Positions 32,950 to 44,155 of a stretch of 64,000 nucleotides of DNA are shown here, in pieces (within the stretch, counting starts at the first letter, position 1; each line of letters starts with the position of its first letter). The position numbers were made by a program, and so were the translations under genes. Location of the stretch: assembly GCA_030248215.1 (NCBI GenBank), contig JASANG010001329.1, positions 496,001 to 560,000 of the forward strand, in the 5' to 3' direction. A model generated the notes under the pieces. The model ran no database searches and had not been told where the DNA came from. It worked only from the letters and a program-made list of their open reading frames with translations. This DNA comes from Enoplolaimus lenunculus (Eukaryota > Nematoda > Enoplea > Enoplida > Thoracostomopsidae).

Positions 32950-34370
32950 TACGTATGAACCCAAACATCAAATATAAATATAAAATTTGGCAATAGCACA
33001 CCGGTCAATTTACAATGTTGAGTTAAATCCGATGTAGATTCAGAGTATTTTCACAAATATTAAGATACACTAACGCAAGTTAAATACAAAAACTGCAAAA
33101 TTGCACGAAGCAACAAAAAGAAATTGTTTCAAAAGATTATTAAACAGACGTGAAATGTTGCTTATCAGTTTCAGTTTAACAAACTGCTGGGCTGAAGTAA
33201 AACAGATTTCACAGGTAAATTTACGTTTAACAGCGGTTGTCATTGGGATCTGCGCCATTTATATTGAGAGACTGGAAGCCAAGATTTATCCATAGCGACG
33301 TGATGCTCGCTTCCTCCGTGTAGAGATTTAGTTCTGAACAAGACTGAAAGTTTAGCGCAACAAATCAAATACTTGTGTGTGTGTAGTTGTTTGGGAAAAA
33401 CTAGTTGTTCCTGAAAAGTTTAGAGGTTACACATATATAATTTTCAATTTTTGACAAGGCTTTAGATTTATATGTAGCTTTATACGCAATGCAATCTAAA
33501 CGTTGGTTGTCAGAAGGCGCATATGCCTGCCGTTTTATACTTTACAATTCAATTCTCTTCATGTGGTGGCCTCTTTGAAAAACATTCTACGCCAATCGAA
33601 CTGCAAGAATTCATGTATTCAACGACGGCTTACGGTAGACGCTAGAACCCCCACATTTTAGCAAACATTTTTATATGAGCCATATCAAATCATCTATAAC
33701 CAGGTTGATTGCCTTTTCAGTATGATGTGAAGTTCCAGCCATAAAATTATCTAAACAATTTTTCAAATGCATCGCTTCGCTAATGGATCCAAGCGGGGGT
33801 CTAATCCATGCAGTGGTCTTCTCAAAAAGGATCCAAACCAAAAGCTGTAATGTTTACTTCTTAAATTATGTTTGGTTTTTCGCTCGCTTCGGTCACGAGT
33901 GTTTTTTCATGTTTATATTCCACATAGTGCCTACTGTGAAAAATTACGGGATCAACGAGTGCATCGCCTACCTAGTTTGCGCATAACGAACGCAATATTA
34001 AACCAGGTATATATACGTGTTCAAATGTGGTTTGGTAAAAATTGTTCGGCATAGACTGGTACGAAATTAGACTCTGTATATTGGTCGAATTTTAGTATAT
34101 CAAGCGTTTTTTTACACTGGAAAATATTTCAAATCAATACCTGTTTTTAGTATAAGAATAAATGGTAGAAATTGAAATTTTTGAACTTTTAGATGTATTC
34201 TTTGGTTTTCGTTCTGTAATTGCAAAAAATTTTCAATACTTCCTGTATGCTTTTAAGCTTACTTTTATGGCTGTTAGCAAAATATAGGTAAGCTTTCTTA
34301 GAGTTCCAGTTGCAACATAAAAATTTAACAATTAAAAACTGCACATGCAGTAGAATTTTCTGTTTTCAAA
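32950..34370. other. Intergenic stretch, nothing recognised
   Basis: AT-rich with scattered short open frames on both strands, none with splice context or family resemblance. Confidence 0.45.
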
Positions 34371-34379
34371 ATTAAGAAT

Positions 34380-34538
34380 ATGCCAGTACGTAGAATATTT
34401 GTCAACCTCGAACCCATATCAGTAATGATACAAAGAAGCATCAAGTTTAAACACCTCGGTGGTTCTTTGGGTAAAGATTTTTCTAATCGTATGGAGAAGT
34501 ATCGATTTTGCCTGTGCCATCAGGTGCCCACCCCATAA
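34380..34538 (+). CDS. Possible small ORF or exon (52 aa)
   Basis: An ATG-initiated frame MPVRRIFVNLEPISVMIQRS continues through FKHLGGSLGKDFSNRMEKYR to TAA. The composition is protein-like. CATCAG|GTGCCC near the end could be a donor. No family recognised. Confidence 0.2.
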   Translation: MPVRRIFVNLEPISVMIQRSIKFKHLGGSLGKDFSNRMEKYRFCLCHQVPTP

Positions 34539-34774
34539 ACGATAAAAAAGGGGGACCATGCAAAGATAGTGGGTTCAGCCTTTTTAGACTGTCTCCTTTT
34601 AAATTAGGAATTCATCGACTCAACAATTCGTTACCCAATTCTATGCTTAGGCTTTGGCTAGGCTTAGGATTACGCTTAGTATTATGATTAGAGTGATTCA
34701 TATAGGTTTTAGGACACTGTCGGGCGACAAGTTGACAGCGATCAATGTCGTAGATTCTTAGGAAACTGTTAATT

Positions 34775-34972
34775 TTAACCCTTTCTCACATGAATATTTT
34801 CTATTTCCCCTGAGACCTACTTTTATACTAGGATTCGAACTCCGGCGACTGGACTGGGAGGCGTATACCATCACCACTCAGCTATAGGAGCTTGACGCTC
34901 GAGCCCGAAGGGGCTCTCACGTCTTGTGGTGATTTAGTACTATGTATACGTGTTGCAATTGTTAAACACGGT
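34775..34972. mobile_element. MITE-C copy, subfamily 1, right end missing
   Basis: TTAA, CCCTTTCTCACATGAATATT and the tRNA-like segment are intact, but the element stops after GTTAAACACGG and lacks the hairpin and right inverted repeat. Confidence 0.8.
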
Positions 34973-36029
34973 TAAATAAAAAACTGAATTTTGTCTAATT
35001 TTTACAAATATCATATGTAAGATACATTACATCAATACGAAAAAGGACGCCTCAATAAAATACCGCTCGCTTTTGGCGTCGCGTCGACTGCGGCATGTTT
35101 GGGCACCAGAAAAAACAACGGAAAACGGCTCTCCCCCGTTGTGTTTTCTGCGAAGGATGTAAAAAACCGAAAAAGGTTTGTTAAATATATTAATCTTAAA
35201 AAATACCTTCGTATAAACCGCGATAAAGCGACGCGGACAGCAGTAACAAAGTACTTTTTCTCACGTCTCCTATCCAACACGAGTTTCGTTTAAGTGTCAG
35301 TGAGCTCATTTAGTCGATTTTGTAATACCTGAATGATAAGAGTTGCGCTATACTCGCCGCACGCCGATGTATGCCGCCCCGCGCCTTCGGTTGTTGCTTG
35401 TGTTCACTGTAGCTGCAATAGAGTTAAATCAGAAGTAGACGTAATTTCTGTGATTTCAACTGAGGCCTAATGTATAATACTTTGTTTTTGTTTGATCGAA
35501 CATTCAAATGCTGTATGACCACAACATTTGAAGGAAACTTGATTAAATTCAAATAACAATGAAACTACAAATCCTGCTAGCAGATTTTATGCCGACCTCA
35601 AACTCGCAAGTTTGTGGCCAGCTAGTTGTTGTGCATTTGCTACCTATAGACATCTGACACTTTTGTAGTGCGTTCTTTGTCATTGACCTATACTGTTAAA
35701 TCTTGTTACACAACTTAGTAAAATCGTCGTACGACGCTGCTGGTATCATTTTTTGCCCCAGATTTAGCGTCTATATAATAACGTTTTCGTATTTGATGAA
35801 GCGCTACATGTTTTTCAATTTTTTTCGACTATTTTCTACTTTTTTAGCAAAAACCAACCTTGGTGTTGAGTTAAAAACAACCTTGAAGATAAAAATGGTA
35901 TTAACAGGTTATCAACCAACAACGATGCAGGTATTTTATATTCAAAATCACGTATACTTAAACAGATACGAAATATATGCTGAAACAACGTGAGCAACGC
36001 GAGCTTGAAGTCAAAAGCAATTTTATGAT

Positions 36030-36254
36030 TTATGAGGTATGGGCCTTATATATTTGTCTAGTGTTTCTTCGGCTCTTGTGCGTTTTGCTAACAAGTTTAG
36101 GCTCAGGCTGAGGCTTCTTGCCCTTGAAAGGCTTGGCTTTAGCCTTTAAGGCCCACTTCGTACATGTAAGTTTTAGCGAATTTATTGCGTCAGGTAGAGC
36201 TGGTTTCAGTAATTTTTTGTATTCTCGTTCTGTATTAATACACTTAAACCGCAT
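36030..36254 (-). CDS. Possible basic terminal exon
   Basis: From the ATG at 36254: MRFKCINTEREYKKLLKPAL, then Lys/Pro-rich KAKAKPFKGKKPQPEPKL ending SRRNTRQIYKAHTS*. Part of the basic tail runs through a GCTTAG-like tract (36100-36155), so it may be repeat-derived. No family recognised. Confidence 0.25.
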   Translation of the reverse strand: MRFKCINTEREYKKLLKPALPDAINSLKLTCTKWALKAKAKPFKGKKPQPEPKLVSKTHKSRRNTRQIYKAHTS

Positions 36255-36299
36255 CGAAGATTTGGGCAAAAAACTTCAATTTGACACGTTCAAGTAAAA

Positions 36300-37855
36300 C
36301 ACGTTTGCAACTACCTACGCTCTTTTCTAAACTAAAAATTCGCTATTTTTAGCTCAGTTTGATACAATAACTTAATAGTAAATATGTGTAGCCGTTCTGG
36401 CGTATTATGCAAAAATGTCCGTTTAAAATACTTTAATTTTAGCACGTACGGCAAGCTTTCTCGATTTCAGAAAAACCATTTTGCTAGTCTGAAGCTTTGA
36501 TACGCAATTTATTATGTGCATTGCAGAATGGGGGCTTATATAATTTGACGCAACTATTTTATTCAACGACTGTGTAGTAGTTTGCAGTAGCATATTTTTG
36601 TTAACGCACTTTTTGTGTATGCGTGAAACAGTGTATTTTGGTGATAAATATTTGACATGAGTATAGTGTTCTGGTTTTAAGAACACAGTCGCAGTCAGAT
36701 CAATGTTGGCATTTTTAATTTGATGCCACCATCCCGAAAAGATCCTGGAAGGGGGGGAACAGGCGGGCACGTGCTCTTCAATACTCAGATTGTGAAGTAG
36801 AGCCCCTATAATATTTTTTGGGTCATCCGTGCAGAAGAAAAGTTCAACTTCCTGTCCAAATTCTCATGCGCATTTTTATTCCGTGTTTGTTATTAATATA
36901 AAGTGTAGCTTAGATCAGCGTAGCCCTGATATTCTGAAACTGAAGGGAAAGCATTTGCATCCGTGTGCTGAAATTTTTTAATTTCTTTGCGTTTGTATAT
37001 ATCTGTGGCAAATAATTTCGGTCGCATATTTATATAGTTGATTCTGTCTTGCTTTTTATTTAAAACAAGATTTAAAATTTCGGCGAACATCTTGTTGGTA
37101 AAATATTAACAGCTTACCGTCACGTTTGGCAACGCTCAAATTTGACTGCTGTTCGTTGTTCTGAAGGTATTTCTACACCCTGCTTCGCGTTTGCTCCCCC
37201 CAAACATTGGTTGCTTTGTACACCACTGACCATCCCCATGATTTCGGGTTATTCTGTCAAATATTGTATGGTTTTCTCTACTCTTGTACACTTCCCCTAC
37301 ATTTAAGAATAAGGCTTTACTTTAGGTTCAGCCTATAAGGGCTACTAGCCTCGTCACTGACTGTACAAAATTCGCTTTCGCCAAAGTGCTGTTAAATATG
37401 TTTGTTCACAGTTCGCACGTCTCTAATTAAATATTGTCAAACGATCCCGGTGACGAAATTCTATTTCAGCTACGCCGAGCCGCTGAGGATAAACCTCACT
37501 TTATTAAGATAGCATTTTCTACTATGAGTAATGCACTATCATATCAAACGCAATGAATCGGTAATATTTTTAAATTTTAACCATACTTTATGGTTTATTA
37601 ATAAATTTATGATATTATACGCCTTTATCAAGTTTAGATCGTGGTGTTTCAACTGAAATATATATTACGTCCTGCCTGACGTACGCAAACCTGCAAACTG
37701 AATTTTACGCTTAGAGCGAAACGAACTGTGCGCGATTACTAAATTCCATAACGTACACAAGGAGGTTTTTCAACAATAGACACATAGTTAAATATAGTTT
37801 ACCATAGTGCAATAGGCATAAACCTGTTGGAATTGTAAAATTCTGGTAAAAGTTC
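36300..37855. other. Intergenic stretch, nothing recognised
   Basis: No supported exon or repeat. A short open stretch beginning MVLTGYQPTTMQ at 35895-35930 followed by GTATTT, just left of this region, could be a first exon of a plus-strand gene but is unsupported. Confidence 0.4.
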
Positions 37856-37859
37856 TCTT

Positions 37860-38132
37860 TTAACCCTTTCTTACATGAATATTTTCAATTTAATATGAGA
37901 TGTAATTTCAAGGTAAGATTCGATCCCCAGTCTCACGAGTGGTAGGCGTTTGCGATGACCATTGAGCTATAGGAGCTTGGACGCTCGAGCCCGAGTAGGC
38001 TCTCACGTCTTGTTGAGATTTGCACTGTGCATATGTGTTATAAATGTTAAGCACTGCTCACAGCGTGTGTATTGCTCTTTACATTACTGTATTTAGTTGC
38101 TTATAGTTATACTCTATGAGTAAAAGGGTTAA
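37860..38132. mobile_element. MITE-C copy, subfamily 2
   Basis: TTAA on both sides. Minus-strand tRNA-like segment: TATAGCTCAATGGTCATCG (box A-like), CGCCTACCACTCGTGAGAC, GGGGATCGAATC (box B). The best preserved A and B boxes of subfamily 2. There is no flank duplication here. Confidence 0.82.
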
Positions 38133-38345
38133 AATTGCTTCGAGCGCAATTGTATACATGGCTTTGCGGCTTTTGGGCTTACATTCCGGAATGTCCAAGC
38201 TGTATATGCGATAAAATACTTGTATACATTGATATAATGCTTAATATGCAATAATTGGTACATTTTCTGCAATCTGGCTTCGTATGCTTAGTTCATTTTT
38301 AATCTGTGCAATTAATACCTGCACTCAAGAAAACTAAAATTTCAG

Positions 38346-38477
38346 AACGACGGACGACATCATTATTTGAACATTTCGTAGCTTTGCGACGAGCACATGG
38401 GCGTATAGGAGTGGTACAACAATATCCACTATTCACTCACTTCAGCGACGACTATGCAGAGTTGTGGGTTGTATCTT
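38346..38477 (+). CDS. Probable exon of an unrecognised plus-strand gene
   Basis: After acceptor ctaaaatttcag the frame reads RRTTSLFEHFVALRRAHGRI, then GVVQQYPLFTHFSDDYAELW, a convincing protein composition. TGG|GTTGTA at the end is a weak candidate donor in phase 0. It could join the exon at 39264, which starts in phase 0. Family unknown; exon limits approximate. Confidence 0.35.
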
Positions 38478-39263
38478 TACAGTGGTCAGAAACAAATTTC
38501 AGCAGAAATTATATTTCATCAATTAGTTATGTTAATTGATTGTCCGAACGCAGTTTTTTGTGCTGTAAATATTCATGTTGAGTATATGTTGACGAACAGA
38601 AGAACTGTGTCGGACAATTAATTAGCGACTGTTAAACGAGTGTTATGGGCCACTGCTGATGCTCGAAAATAAACCACCGAGTTGAGCGAAGTCAGGATAA
38701 GCAAGTAATCGAAAAGAGCCCGTGACTAAATGATGTTAATAACCAAAGTTTCATGATATAATATCTCGCAATATGGTTAATAAATTATATGATCATAGTC
38801 ACACTGTTTGAATATATAGTTCTCAAACGTACGTTGTTTGAAAAACAGTTTTTACGTAACAGTCCAGGGTAATCTTATAGACCACGACTATACTGAGTTC
38901 ATACGGAACACGATCGTTTGATCGACTTGATCATTAAAAAATTTTCCGTCACCGTTGACAAAATTATTGTGATTGTCGCACTACTGGACACATGTTGAAA
39001 TGAACCAAAATGACAAAAAGGCGTCCAACAGCGTTAACCGTAATATAAAGCATATTTGCCTCGTATATACAGTCGTATTTATGCATTAGCAAACAAAGAA
39101 AAAACTTTCGTTCAAAATATGCTCGTGATTGTCCAAACGCAGTTTTTGCAGTAATTCGCCGTTGTTAACAATTTAACGGCGCTCTGTGATGCAAGAACTG
39201 TGCGGATAATCAGGTTCTATTTTGAAGATCAGCATCACATTATTGTCACTGGAAAATTTTCAG

Positions 39264-39434
39264 CATTTTCGACTGTTGAAGTCTAACCAATTAGCAACAA
39301 GAAACCGAATGCATACAATATGGGACAAAACAGAACGCCAAATGCTTAAAGATAAAATCCAAACAACAGCGTTCGCAACAATGTGGTATGATCAAGGGGC
39401 GCATACGGATAAGGCAGAAGACTGTGTCGCATAA
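39264..39434 (+). CDS. Probable terminal exon of an unrecognised plus-strand gene
   Basis: Strong acceptor ggaaaattttcag, then HFRLLKSNQLATRNRMHTIW, DKTERQMLKDKIQTTAFATM, WYDQGAHTDKAEDCVA and TAA. Charged and helical, no recognised domain. Phase is compatible with the exon at 38.3 kb if the TGG|GTTGTA donor is used. Confidence 0.4.
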   Translation, partial: HFRLLKSNQLATRNRMHTIWDKTERQMLKDKIQTTAFATMWYDQGAHTDKAEDCVA

Positions 39435-39989
39435 AGATATTGTATTATGCAAGCATCGCTAACGGTTTGTTATCAATCAATATTTCAGTGCAGGTTACCG
39501 GTGCCGGCGTCCAACGTTGACTTCAACAGTACGCGACGGGAAAAATTATATTGAATCTAGGAAGCTTAATTCTAATGAGTTTAGATAAATTCACCCTTTG
39601 AAGATCTTAGGAGAACTTACTGTGTATGTACCTAATTCCAAAAAAATTGTTTACAGTGAAAAGTTATAGTGGTAGACAAACCAATTAATAATTAAAATTT
39701 GTAATTAGATTACTGTTAAAAAACTGGCCTGTCAACCGGAGCTCATATTTGCGCATGTAATAGAATTGTGCCGTAACCCAAATACAATATTATAGTTTGC
39801 GAAATTTAACCGAAATGCTACCAGTTTGCATTATATAACTCAATTATTGCAATCGACAGAGGCGCATGCAAAGGGGGAATAGCAAGAAAGGAATACATCC
39901 GCTGTAGAACTTTCGGGAGAACAAACGCGTGTGCTTCCGAATAGGTTTTCATTGATGTTATTCCTTCCACAATAGACTTCTGGCTATGC

Positions 39990-40215
39990 CACTGTTACTG
40001 GATTCATTTAGCTGGTAGTACCTCTTAGTGCCGGAGCAGGACATGATGGCTACACAAAATTCCAGGGTTGTGCCCCTTGCAATAATCGAAGTATTTTTCA
40101 ATTTTTTGGTTTAAAAACCTGTTAGGGTGAGGGCACCTCTTTGGGGTGGGGTCGTCCCAGTTGGGGGTATGTGGGGTGGCTGCTACGGCCCTACCATTCC
40201 CCAAATGACTACGCT
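39990..40215. repeat. Dispersed repeat I (CTTGCAATRATCRAAGTATT)
   Basis: Shares CCCCTTGCAATAATCGAAG, TTTTTTGGTTTAAAA and GTTAGGGTG...GGGGGTAT...GGCTGCT blocks with 53640-53790. Limits approximate. Confidence 0.45.
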
Positions 40216-40268
40216 CCTGTTAGCAGAATAGTTATTATATAAAAACAACAAAATTTGACTCCAGCGTT

Positions 40269-41132
40269 TCAACTGCAACAACAATTTTTTGCAACGCGTG
40301 AGCATTTACACCGGCATCGTTTCGGTTTTCGTTCTTTTCGTGGTTTAGTCTGCTTGTCAGGTCGAATACCAGTGAAAACGTTTGGATTCGGCGTTGTTTT
40401 TCCACCGAGCAATTTCAACGGATTCGTGTAAGAATTTTCGTTGAGTCGCCAGTACGCGTCAGGATTAGCGTAAATTGGCCCGCGGGCCAAACCAAAATTG
40501 AAGCCTTCAGGTTTGTCTAACGCAAATGCGCCTTGATACTGGTGTGGTTTTCTGTACGGATTTCGTGGATTTGTGTTCGACGACGCTACGTCTACGTCTA
40601 AATAAAACGAATCACTCCATCCGACACCGAAATACGGCACTATCGGATATGAGTAGGCGGAAAGTTTCGGGCTTGCGAGCAACGGCTGATCGACGAAAAT
40701 ATTTCCACGGCCCTTAAACCGAGGATCTAATTGGCCAAGGTACAGCGGTTCCTTGGTGCCTTGTTCGAATGGCGGCCCGCTATTTGTTTTCCAAGCTCCA
40801 GCGCGGTACAACCGGTCTATAGTTTCAGGAAGTAGAAGTCCAAGGCGGACTGAAGTTTGTCGAGGCACTGAATTAATAATTACTTTCTTGATTCGGTCCG
40901 ACAATTTTGAATGAAGTGCGTACCGGCCACGTGAATTGATTTTCTTGGCGATTGGTTCCAGTGTTTCTGAAGTCAGTTTACCGAATACATCGTTGACAAC
41001 GCTTGCGTCTGAATTCGCAAGTAACATATTCAGTGTTTGTTCGTCTGCTTCTCCCCATGCTGCAGGCTCATGTGGTATTACAATCGAAGGACTTTGGCGT
41101 ACGAAACGTAAACCTAAAAGGCCCAAATACAT
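40269..41132 (-). CDS. Unrecognised 287-aa protein, paralog of 27730-28310
   Basis: ATG-initiated, single open exon ending in TAA or its equivalent at 40269. The N-terminus MYLGLLGLRFVRQ is hydrophobic but too short for a clear signal peptide. Residues about 30-120 are helical (VVNDVFGKLTSETLEPIAKK, INSRGRYALHSKL, VRLGLLLPET) and align with the exon at 27.7 kb (ISEKLNNVGRQALWDK, RRLGLLQRDD). The second half is rich in Gly, Pro, Asn and aromatic residues, with NPYRKPHQYQGAFALDKPEG matching NPFAKPYNFGGSFGL there. The tail is basic and Cys-rich (KPKRCRCKCSRVAKNCCCS), absent from the relative. GC content is raised over its surroundings, as expected for coding sequence. An upstream exon is possible. 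Function unknown. Confidence 0.75.
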   Translation of the reverse strand: MYLGLLGLRFVRQSPSIVIPHEPAAWGEADEQTLNMLLANSDASVVNDVFGKLTSETLEPIAKKINSRGRYALHSKLSDRIKKVIINSVPRQTSVRLGLLLPETIDRLYRAGAWKTNSGPPFEQGTKEPLYLGQLDPRFKGRGNIFVDQPLLASPKLSAYSYPIVPYFGVGWSDSFYLDVDVASSNTNPRNPYRKPHQYQGAFALDKPEGFNFGLARGPIYANPDAYWRLNENSYTNPLKLLGGKTTPNPNVFTGIRPDKQTKPRKERKPKRCRCKCSRVAKNCCCS

Positions 41133-41199
41133 GACTATTAAGTATAAGTATAATTATAGGACCAGATGTAAACTTAAACTCACTTCATCTTAACGAGCT

Positions 41200-41980
41200 A
41201 AGAATTAATGCTGAACAGTAAGAGTTTCGAAACTGAGCTTGCAGATTTTGTTATAAATATACCGCATACGTGTTAGCGTGAAACGAACGTTCCTACTTTT
41301 GTGACCATATATCAGTGAGTGATAAATATTAAAAACTATTCGACGTGCTCGTAAATTTGCAACCCTTAAATATTCCTCACAAAACTAAAACTTTTCATGA
41401 ATGTGTTCTTTGAATGTATATGCTGTCTTTTGTTTGTATTTGAAACAATCATACAACAGCTCGTTGCCCAAAATATGTATGTGGCGCGTTCCAGCTTTAA
41501 AAGTGAAACAAAAACTGGATATTGTAATGTGTATATTGTATATATCCTTTCTAAAATGCTTTATTTTCTGTCAGTACAAATGCGTAATTTTTGGTTGTTT
41601 TCCGTTTTCCCCTAGCCGGCGTTTGCCCAAACATGTTTTGATTCTGAAATTTTTTGCATATTTGAGCTTCTCATGACCAACCCTGATCATTCTAAGCCTA
41701 AATTTTAATATTTGAAACATTCGATTTTTAGGTCCCGAGATCCCCTCTTGTGACCTAAACAATGTCAAAAAGTTTAATAAATTATACGCTATTCGAGCAG
41801 TGTGAAGCTTTCTGTAATAGACGATTGGTTAACGAATTATGGTCAAATAACTCATTTGGCGCCGTCCGAAAACGTTGGCTGTGTGCCAATCAGTAATTTG
41901 ACAATAACTCGTTAACCAATCGCCCGATTGTGAAAAAGTTAACACCTCAAACGTTTTCATAAAAAATTTTTGGGTCCCAA
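41200..41980. other. Intergenic stretch, nothing recognised
   Basis: AT-rich. A short inverted pair GACGATTGGTTAACGA / CGTTAACCAATCGCCC at about 41820-41927 flanks 80 bp and may be a small foldback element. Confidence 0.4.
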
Positions 41981-41987
41981 AGTTCAG

Positions 41988-42902
41988 GATGCAACCAGAG
42001 GTGAAAAATACCGGAGCCGGACGTTATCGAAATTTGCCGGAGCCTTAGCCGGAGCCGGAAGTGAGGCGAAATTAGGTTGTAAAAATTATGGTTAATCAGT
42101 TAATTTTAGCCAATATCTGCAATACATATTTAAGTTGCTTGGTTTTAATCTTTTAATACGCAAATTTTCAGCGAATTTCAGAAATTCTTTCCTGAAAATT
42201 GTAACAAAAGTAAAACGAAACGCGCTAAACTGATAAATGTTGCAAAATTATGCAAAATTTCACTACCAACATTGCCGGAACCTCCGAAAAAATTTTACCG
42301 CAGCCGGAGACCGAGGCCAATTTTTTCAACTAAGTCCGAACGCAACAATAACGGAGTTTTCGATATATTACTATTAACGGGAAACAGAACCGAACACAAA
42401 TTTTTACCGGAAAAACAGAAACAGATATGTGTCAAGTTTCAGGCTGGTATGCATGTTGCTGTTTCTTTGTGATGTTCCCAAGCTGGTAATTAAAAATATA
42501 AAAATATCATTGTACGTTCGAATGCAATAATACTCAAAGCAGACCTGTTTAACAGATTACAACCGTATGCTTGCTTCTGTCTCCGACAGAGTTTGAAAAC
42601 AGACCACCGGTTTCGGCTTCGACAGAATGTTTGCAGCGAATCAAGGCGACATTGGTAGGAAAATTTATTGTATTTTGACCAAAAATTGTACCATTTTTAG
42701 TGAGTCTTTCGAATAATTTTTAAAGTCAAAGTTGTCGAAATGTCAAAAGATACGATCCAACCAGCTTTTTGACAACACATCATAGGTTATTAATATTGTA
42801 AAAAAATTTAGAATTTACATAATTCTACACGCCTTATCTCGTTAAGCTCGACGTCTGGTCCCGGTTGCAGCTCCGGGTTTTTCACCTCTGGTTGCACCGT
42901 GT
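41988..42902. mobile_element. MITE-D copy, long form
   Basis: Left end CAGGATGCAACCAGAGGTGA, AAAAATACCGGAGCCGG. Right end GGGTTTTTCACCTCTGGTTG, CACCGTG is its inverted partner about 915 bp away. The interior includes the CCGGAGCC block and about 500 bp not in shorter copies, perhaps a nested insertion. No gene recognised inside. Confidence 0.55.
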
Positions 42903-43012
42903 TGCGCAATTAATATGGTCGAGCGAAAATGGCATTTTTCATGCGATAAAACAAAATGACAACTTAAAGTTTAACGCAACTTGAATTTTATCTAATTTTT
43001 AAGTAACAAGAC

Positions 43013-43203
43013 TAAACTGCAAAAAACATGAGTCAAATTAACTTTCTCAGAAATAGGATTTTCGAGACTACACAAACTGAGTTATATTCGACTTCGCCAC
43101 AGTCAAATGTGCGGCTCAGTGAATCGAATTTGACTCAATTTGTGTTGTCCCAAAAAGCCTATTTCGGAGAGAGTCAATTTGAGTCATTATTTTTTGCAAT
43201 GTA
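43013..43203. mobile_element. Foldback MITE-F, second copy
   Basis: Inverted arms with GAGTCAAATTAACTTTCTCA, GAAATAGGATTTTCGAG, CACAAACTGAGTT and their complements. About 85% similar by eye to the copy in Kv intron 1. Confidence 0.7.
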
Positions 43204-43551
43204 CCACTTACCAGCACAAACAAAAGAAATATGTACCACGAGCGTAAAAAAAGGTAATACGAAACAAGCAAAATTAAAATGCATTGCCTAAAACGATAAA
43301 ACAAACTGTTAAATTTTAACAACTAAAAAGTTGCAGTGTGATTTTTTAAGAATATAGATTGCATGTTGCGTTGCGTACAGTCTGCCACAAAATCGTCATA
43401 AAAAGTTTCAACTTTAATGAAGTTTTTGTTTTCATTGTATGTATTTTAAAAGCGTTCGCTACTTTATTTAATACTCAAAGTTTGATTTGTTGCCCGCAAC
43501 TGATACGCTGAGAGCTAAATTTCGTATCAGATGATATCGTAATTTAACCTG

Positions 43552-43717
43552 GCCAGTAGCCAGCTCACCTTGCTAGACGGGGCGATTTTTTAGTAGAGGC
43601 ATACAAAAGTTTTCAATGACTTTACAAGCAAGGTTGAAAATTTTGTAGGGGGCCAAACATTTTTCAACGGGGGCTTAGTCGAACCAACCTAACCCCCTTG
43701 GGCTACGGGCCGAGCTT
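43552..43717. mobile_element. MITE-E copy
   Basis: GTAGCCAGCTCACCTTGCTA at left, AAGCAAGGTTGAAAATTTTG core, GGGCTACGGGCC at right. Confidence 0.65.
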
Positions 43718-44155
43718 AACACCGAAAACTCATATCTTCAATTTACTGCTCTGTTTTCGATGAAGTTCGAAAAATATAGGAACAACTTGTATACTCTGTG
43801 TCTACAAAACTTAAAAACATTTGCAAGATTCTTTAAAACAAGACCAGCTTCAATGTGTGCTTTTCCGACACAAGCAACAGAAGTGATATATTAACTCTCT
43901 AAATATTTACCCCCAGTTAAAATTTAAATCGCCGAATGACAGCGTCTTGTTAACGTTGTAGGGAATGCATGTATACTTGTTCTTTCTCATTTATTGTCAA
44001 AATCAAAACTACAACCTGGTGACTGTTGAAATCATTAATAAGTAGAAAAATTGAGGTGTAAATTGACTATGATGAATTTCGTTTATCTCTAGGATTTGTA
44101 TTTACAAAAATATTAATTTTCCCAGTAATAATTAAGACTTTTTGAAAAATGTTCG

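Noticed and set aside
41140-41191. Tiny first exon ATGAA|GTGAGT upstream of the 40.3 kb gene
   Set aside because: The donor looks good, but the phase does not match the candidate acceptor within the open frame; the ATG at 41132 suffices.
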